A stretch of 47,207 bases of DNA from Terriglobia bacterium (GTDB taxonomy: Bacteria > Acidobacteriota > Terriglobia > Acidiferrales > UBA7541), in the NCBI GenBank assembly GCA_020072805.1, contig JAIQGC010000046.1, forward strand, positions 1-47,207, in the 5' to 3' direction. How positions within the stretch are numbered: the first letter of the stretch is position 1; the number at the start of each line of letters is the position of its first letter. Positions 43,384 to 47,207 of the stretch are shown in pieces. Position numbers and translations under genes: made by a program. The notes beneath the pieces were generated by a model. The model saw only the letters and a program-made list of their open reading frames with translations. It did no database searches and was not told the DNA's origin.

Positions 43384-44532
43384 ATGGAATTCACGTTTTC
43401 CGACGAGCAGCAGCAGTTGCGGCGTAGTGTCCGCGAATTCGCGGAGGGGGAAATCGCGCCGCACGTGATGGAGTGGGATGAGGCCTCGCATTTTCCCGCC
43501 GAGATCCTGCCCAAACTGGCGGAGATGGGGCTGCTGGGCGTGATTTTTCCCGAGCAGTACGGCGGGGCTGGGCTGGGCTACATCGAATACGCGCTGGCCA
43601 TCGAGGAGCTTTCGCGGGTGGACGGTTCGGTGGGGCTGACCGTGGCCGCGCATAATTCTCTCTGCAGCAATCACATCTACAAATTCGGCAGCGAAGCGCA
43701 GAAGAAGAAATACCTGGCGCCGCTGGCGCAGGGGAAAATGGTGGGGGCGTGGTCGCTGACCGAGCCGGAAGCGGGGTCGGATGCCGGGGGAACGAGGACC
43801 ACGGCGGTGCGCCAGGGCTCCGAGTGGGTGCTGAACGGCGCGAAGACCTTCACCACCAACGGGCACTACGCCGGCGTATGCGTGGCCATGGCGGTGACGG
43901 ACAAGAGCAAGGATTCGCACGGGATTTCCGCGTTTCTGGTGGAAAAGGGCACGCCGGGATTTAAGCCGGGGAAGAAGGAAAACAAGCTGGGGATGCGGGC
44001 GAGCGACACCTCCGAGGTGATTTTCAGCGACTGCCGGGTGCCGGCGGAAAATCTGCTGGGGGAAGAAGGAAAAGGGTTCATCAACAGCCTGCAGATTCTG
44101 GACGGCGGGCGGATTTCGATTGCGGCGCTGGCGCTGGGCATGGCCCAGGGCGCATTGGACGCGGCGCTAAAGTACGCGCAGCAGAGGAAACAGTTTGGCA
44201 AGGCCATCAGTGAGTTCCAGGCCATCCAGTTCAAGCTGGCGGACATGGCCACGCAGGTGGAGGCGGCGCGGCTGCTGGTCTATCAGGCGGCGTGGCTGGC
44301 GGACCAGAAGAGCGCGCGGTTCACGGCAGAATCGAGCATGGCCAAGCTCTTTGCCAGCGAAGTGGCCGTGCGCGTGGCCAATGAGTGCGTGCAGATCCAC
44401 GGCGGCTACGGGTTTATCAAGGATTACCCGGCGGAGAAGTTTTACCGCGACGTGAAGCTGTGCACCATCGGAGAAGGCACCAGCGAAATCCAGAAGTTAG
44501 TCATTGCCCGCGGGCTGCTTAAAACGAAATAA
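43384..44532 (+). CDS. acyl-CoA dehydrogenase
   Basis: A 382-residue flavoprotein for alpha,beta-dehydrogenation of acyl-CoA. N-terminal helical domain (residues 1-110), beta domain with [21 protein letters not shown] and [10 protein letters not shown], and the C-terminal helical domain including [21 protein letters not shown] and [19 protein letters not shown]. The catalytic base is Glu364 in [10 protein letters not shown]. It resembles short/medium-chain (butyryl-CoA-type) enzymes; exact chain length is not readable. An inverted repeat overlaps its promoter; meaB follows. Confidence 0.93.
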   Translation: MEFTFSDEQQQLRRSVREFAEGEIAPHVMEWDEASHFPAEILPKLAEMGLLGVIFPEQYGGAGLGYIEYALAIEELSRVDGSVGLTVAAHNSLCSNHIYKFGSEAQKKKYLAPLAQGKMVGAWSLTEPEAGSDAGGTRTTAVRQGSEWVLNGAKTFTTNGHYAGVCVAMAVTDKSKDSHGISAFLVEKGTPGFKPGKKENKLGMRASDTSEVIFSDCRVPAENLLGEEGKGFINSLQILDGGRISIAALALGMAQGALDAALKYAQQRKQFGKAISEFQAIQFKLADMATQVEAARLLVYQAAWLADQKSARFTAESSMAKLFASEVAVRVANECVQIHGGYGFIKDYPAEKFYRDVKLCTIGEGTSEIQKLVIARGLLKTK

Positions 44533-44575
44533 TAGGACATGCGCCTGGCGAAGCGAGTTGGCCGGCGGGAGGGGT

Positions 44576-45544
44576 ATGCCCCTGACTGCTGACACAGTGG
44601 AAAAATGGGCAGAGCAGGTGCGCCGGGGCGATGTGCGCTCGGTCTCGCGCGCCATTACCGCAATTGAAAATCATGCGCCGGAAGCGGAAGAACTGCTGCG
44701 GCTGCTATTTCCGGCAACGGGCGGAGCGTATCTCACCGGAGTGACCGGCGCGCCGGGAACGGGCAAGAGCACGCTGGTGGACCGCCTGGGCGCGCATTAC
44801 CGCAAAAAGAACGAGCAGGTGGGCGTAATCGCGGTGGACCCCACGAGTCCTTTTACGGGCGGGGCGATCCTGGGCGACCGCATCCGCATGCAAGGGCATG
44901 CCGGGGACAGCGGGATGTTTATCCGCTCGATGGCCACGCGGGGATTTCTGGGCGGGCTGGCGCGGGCCACAGCGGAAGTGGCGCTGCTAATGGACGCGGC
45001 GGGGAAAAAGCAGATCCTGATCGAAACGGTGGGCGTGGGCCAGGATGAAGTGGATATCGTGCGGCTGGCCGATTGCGTTCTGGTGGTGCTGGTGCCGGGG
45101 ATGGGCGACGACATCCAGAACATGAAGGCCGGGCTGATGGAGATCGGGGATATTTTTGTGCTGAACAAAGCCGACCGGGAGGGCGCGGACCGCCTGGAGG
45201 AACAGTTGCTGGCGATGCTGACGCTGGTAATGCCGCGCGACGGCTGGCATCCGCTAGTGGTGCGCACGGTGGCAACGGAGAGCAAGGGGATTGCGGAGCT
45301 GGCCGCGGAGGTCGCGCGATTCCGGAATCACTTCGAGTCCAGCCAGGAGCGCAACCGCAAGCGCGCGGCGCACTGGAAATTGCGGCTGACGGAAATGCTG
45401 GGGTCGCGGCTGCTGGAGCGGGCCCTGCGCGGCGCGGGAGGCGAAGCGCGGCTGGAAGAGCTGGCGCGGGAAGTGGCCGAACGCAAGACGGACCCGTTTG
45501 CCGCGGTGAACGAGATTCTATCCAAGAGCGGTTTTTCAAGCTGA
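44576..45544 (+). CDS. meaB: MeaB/ArgK-type GTPase, methylmalonyl-CoA mutase chaperone
   Basis: A 322-residue G3E-family GTPase. Walker A GAPGTGKST (residues 58-66), the family region VDPTSPFTGGAILGDRIRM, RSMATRGFLGGLA, Walker B ILIETVGVGQDEVDIV and NKAD for guanine. It protects and reloads B12-dependent acyl-CoA mutases. No mutase subunit is in the window, but an acyl-CoA dehydrogenase is immediately upstream. A G-rich Shine-Dalgarno sequence precedes the ATG at 44576. Confidence 0.92.
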   Translation: MPLTADTVEKWAEQVRRGDVRSVSRAITAIENHAPEAEELLRLLFPATGGAYLTGVTGAPGTGKSTLVDRLGAHYRKKNEQVGVIAVDPTSPFTGGAILGDRIRMQGHAGDSGMFIRSMATRGFLGGLARATAEVALLMDAAGKKQILIETVGVGQDEVDIVRLADCVLVVLVPGMGDDIQNMKAGLMEIGDIFVLNKADREGADRLEEQLLAMLTLVMPRDGWHPLVVRTVATESKGIAELAAEVARFRNHFESSQERNRKRAAHWKLRLTEMLGSRLLERALRGAGGEARLEELAREVAERKTDPFAAVNEILSKSGFSS

Positions 45545-45551
45545 GGGTGCA

Positions 45552-46394
45552 ATGAAACTGGGCGAAATCGATGTGCGGCTATTGAGCATGGGGCCGTTTT
45601 ATCTGGACGGGGGCTCGCTGTTCGGCTCGCTGCCGAAGCCGGCGTGGGAGAGGAAAGTGACGGCGGACGCGCGCAATCGCGTGCGCCTGGCGATGAACGC
45701 GCTGCTGGTGCGCGCCGGAGGAAAGACGATCCTCGTGGACGCGGGCGCGGGTGGACAGAGCGACGCGAAGATGCGCGAGATATTCGGCCTGGATGAAATG
45801 GATCCGCTGCCGGGACTGCTGGCGCGGGAAGGCGTGCGTCCGGAAGAAGTGGACGTGGTGATCAACACGCACCTGCATTTTGACCATGCGGGAGGCAACA
45901 CGCGGCTGGAAAACGGCCGCATGATCCCCAGCTTTCCGCGCGCGCGGTATTTCGTGCAGCGGGCGGAACTGGCCAACGCCATGAAGCCCAGCGAGCGCGA
46001 CCGGGCCAGCTACGTGGCCACGGCGTTCACGCCCATCACGGAATCGGGGCAATGGGAGCTGCTCGACGGAGAGGGCGAAATTCTGCCGGGAATTTCGGTG
46101 GTGATGATCCCGGGGCATAATCTGACGATTCAGGCGGTGAAGATTTGCGGAGGGGGAAGGACCGTGTTCAGCTTCGCGGATCTTTTTCCCACCCGGCATC
46201 ACCTTCCGCCGGCGTGGATCGCGGCGGTGGACCTGTACCCGATGACCACGCTGGAGACCAAAAAGAAGTTTCTGCCGCTGATGGTGCGCGAGGAATGGAT
46301 CGCGATCTTCGGGCACGACCCGGACATGCCGGCGGCTACCTTCCGCGAACGGGACGGCAAGATTGAAGCGCAAGCGGTGGAGCTGGGGCGGTAG
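45552..46394 (+). CDS. metallo-beta-lactamase-fold hydrolase
   Basis: A 280-residue MBL-superfamily hydrolase. The metal motif [10 protein letters not shown] gives His107, His109, Asp111 and His112 (HXHXDH), with later [10 protein letters not shown] and FGHDPDMP supplying further metal His. N-terminal region: [13 protein letters not shown]. The long loop region and sequence order resemble lactonase/AttM-type quorum-quenching hydrolases, but this is a broad superfamily. It follows meaB by 7 nt and is probably co-transcribed. Substrate unknown. Confidence 0.85.
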   Translation: MKLGEIDVRLLSMGPFYLDGGSLFGSLPKPAWERKVTADARNRVRLAMNALLVRAGGKTILVDAGAGGQSDAKMREIFGLDEMDPLPGLLAREGVRPEEVDVVINTHLHFDHAGGNTRLENGRMIPSFPRARYFVQRAELANAMKPSERDRASYVATAFTPITESGQWELLDGEGEILPGISVVMIPGHNLTIQAVKICGGGRTVFSFADLFPTRHHLPPAWIAAVDLYPMTTLETKKKFLPLMVREEWIAIFGHDPDMPAATFRERDGKIEAQAVELGR

Positions 46395-46413
46395 AATTCA
46401 GGAGAGGGCCACG

Positions 46414-47207
46414 ATGGCGGCAAAGAAGAAAAGCGGGAAGAAGGCGGCGGGAGCCGCCGCGGAGATCGGCATCATCGGCGGCAGCGGACTCTATTCCATG
46501 GCCGGGCTGAGCGAGGCGCGCGAAGTGCGCGTGAAGACGCCGTTCGGCGAGCCTTCAGACGCGATCGTGCTGGGAAAACTGGAAGGGAAGCGCGTGGCGT
46601 TCCTGGCGCGGCACGGGAGGGGACACCGCATCCTGCCGGGCGAAATCAATTTCCGCGCGAATATTTACGCGATGAAGTCGCTGGGCGTCACGCGCATCAT
46701 TTCGGTGAGCGCGGTGGGTTCGCTGCAGGAAGAGCTGAAGCCGCTGGATTTCATGATTCCGGACCAGTTCGTGGACCGCACCAAGGGGAGGGTCTCCACT
46801 TTTTTTGGAGGCGGTCTGGTGGCGCACATCAGCTTTGATAAGCCCGTGTGCGGGCAGCTTTCGGGCGTGGTGGCCGGCGCCTGCGCAGGCGCGGGAGTGA
46901 AGGCGCACCGCGGCGGGACGTACATCTGCATGGAGGGGCCGCAATTTTCGACGCTGGCGGAGGCCCATTTCCACCGCAAGATGGGCTTTCAGATCATCGG
47001 CATGACCAACGGGACGGAAGCGAAACTGGCGCGCGAGGCGGAGATCTGCTACGCCACGGCGGCCATGATCACGGATTACGACTGCTGGCATCCCGAGCAT
47101 GAATCGGTGACGCTGGCGCAGATCATCGAAAACCTGAACAAAAACGCGGAGAATGCGCAGCGGATGATTCGCGAAGCGGTGCGCGCGATGCCCGGAAAGC
47201 GTGCCTG
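46414..47207 (+). CDS. mtnP: S-methyl-5'-thioadenosine phosphorylase (runs off right edge)
   Basis: The purine/methylthioadenosine phosphorylase family: phosphorolysis of methylthioadenosine to adenine and 5-methylthioribose 1-phosphate, in methionine salvage. Seen: a basic N-terminal tail (AAKKKSGKK), the phosphate loop [64 protein letters not shown], the substrate-site [19 protein letters not shown] and [19 protein letters not shown], and [12 protein letters not shown]. About 264 codons are present; the family length suggests only a short C-terminal end is missing. GGAGAGGG lies upstream of the ATG at 46414. Confidence 0.93.
   Translation, partial: MAAKKKSGKKAAGAAAEIGIIGGSGLYSMAGLSEAREVRVKTPFGEPSDAIVLGKLEGKRVAFLARHGRGHRILPGEINFRANIYAMKSLGVTRIISVSAVGSLQEELKPLDFMIPDQFVDRTKGRVSTFFGGGLVAHISFDKPVCGQLSGVVAGACAGAGVKAHRGGTYICMEGPQFSTLAEAHFHRKMGFQIIGMTNGTEAKLAREAEICYATAAMITDYDCWHPEHESVTLAQIIENLNKNAENAQRMIREAVRAMPGKRA

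Overview
The window is about 47 kb of GC-rich bacterial chromosome with dense coding and mostly plus-strand genes. The gene content suggests Acidobacteriota: BshC (bacillithiol), a large BNR/VPS10-type beta-propeller protein, an OprB-like porin, an RsmE/HrcA/GrpE/DnaJ block, and many intergenic GC-rich palindromes. No rRNA or ribosomal protein gene is present to confirm this, so the assignment is inference. I saw no CRISPR array, insertion sequence, phage gene or tRNA.

Layout. 1-8.4 kb: 5' end of a myo-inositol-1-phosphate synthase (minus), a frameshifted exported BNR/VPS10-like protein, a BtuF-like/Nudix pair (minus), an OprB-like porin, an exported acetamidase/formamidase-type protein and an IscU-like scaffold lacking one canonical cysteine. 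8.4-10.6 kb: a MocA/XdhC pair (minus) for molybdenum hydroxylase maturation, and YceH. 10.6-12.1 kb: repeat-rich, gene-poor DNA around one small EamA protein. 12.1-14.3 kb: a Tat-exported sulfite-oxidase-like molybdoenzyme with its cytochrome c, then a small membrane protein and a terminator. 14.5-17.8 kb (minus): a SAM-II riboswitch and intrinsic terminator, then a threonine-synthase-like PLP enzyme and a MoaD/ThiS-type carrier ending in Gly-Gly, followed by a cupin and a TIM-barrel isomerase. 18.0-21.6 kb: HtrA protease, peptidoglycan-binding protein, NTF2-like protein, and a Crp/Fnr regulator with a perfect TGTGA-N6-TCACA site upstream. 21.9-26.2 kb: an HlyD/MacB-type ABC export operon whose ATPase gene is broken by a 22-bp tandem duplication. 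26.4-32.7 kb: aldehyde dehydrogenase, hrcA-grpE-dnaJ-rsmE and an outer-membrane-type protein. 32.8-47.2 kb: lepB, carA (apparent CTG start), carB, a DapA-family aldolase, bshC, yjbQ, hemW, threonine aldolase, acyl-CoA dehydrogenase, meaB, a metallo-beta-lactamase-fold hydrolase, and a methylthioadenosine phosphorylase cut by the right edge.

The most interesting unit is the SAM-II-controlled threonine-synthase-like/MoaD-like pair. SAM normally shuts off methionine genes. Placing this switch ahead of a PLP enzyme and a sulfur-carrier-like protein suggests they act in homocysteine/methionine synthesis, by analogy with CysM and CysO in cysteine synthesis, rather than only in threonine synthesis.

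Other regulatory signals: a CIRCE-like repeat between the hrcA promoter and its start, an inverted repeat around the -10 of the acyl-CoA dehydrogenase gene, and five genes (btuF-like, iscU-like, yceH, rsmE, bshC) with a -10-like box 7-11 nt before the start codon and no Shine-Dalgarno sequence. Strand composition changes near 8.4 kb and again across the ABC export operon. The two broken genes and the CTG start could partly be sequence errors.
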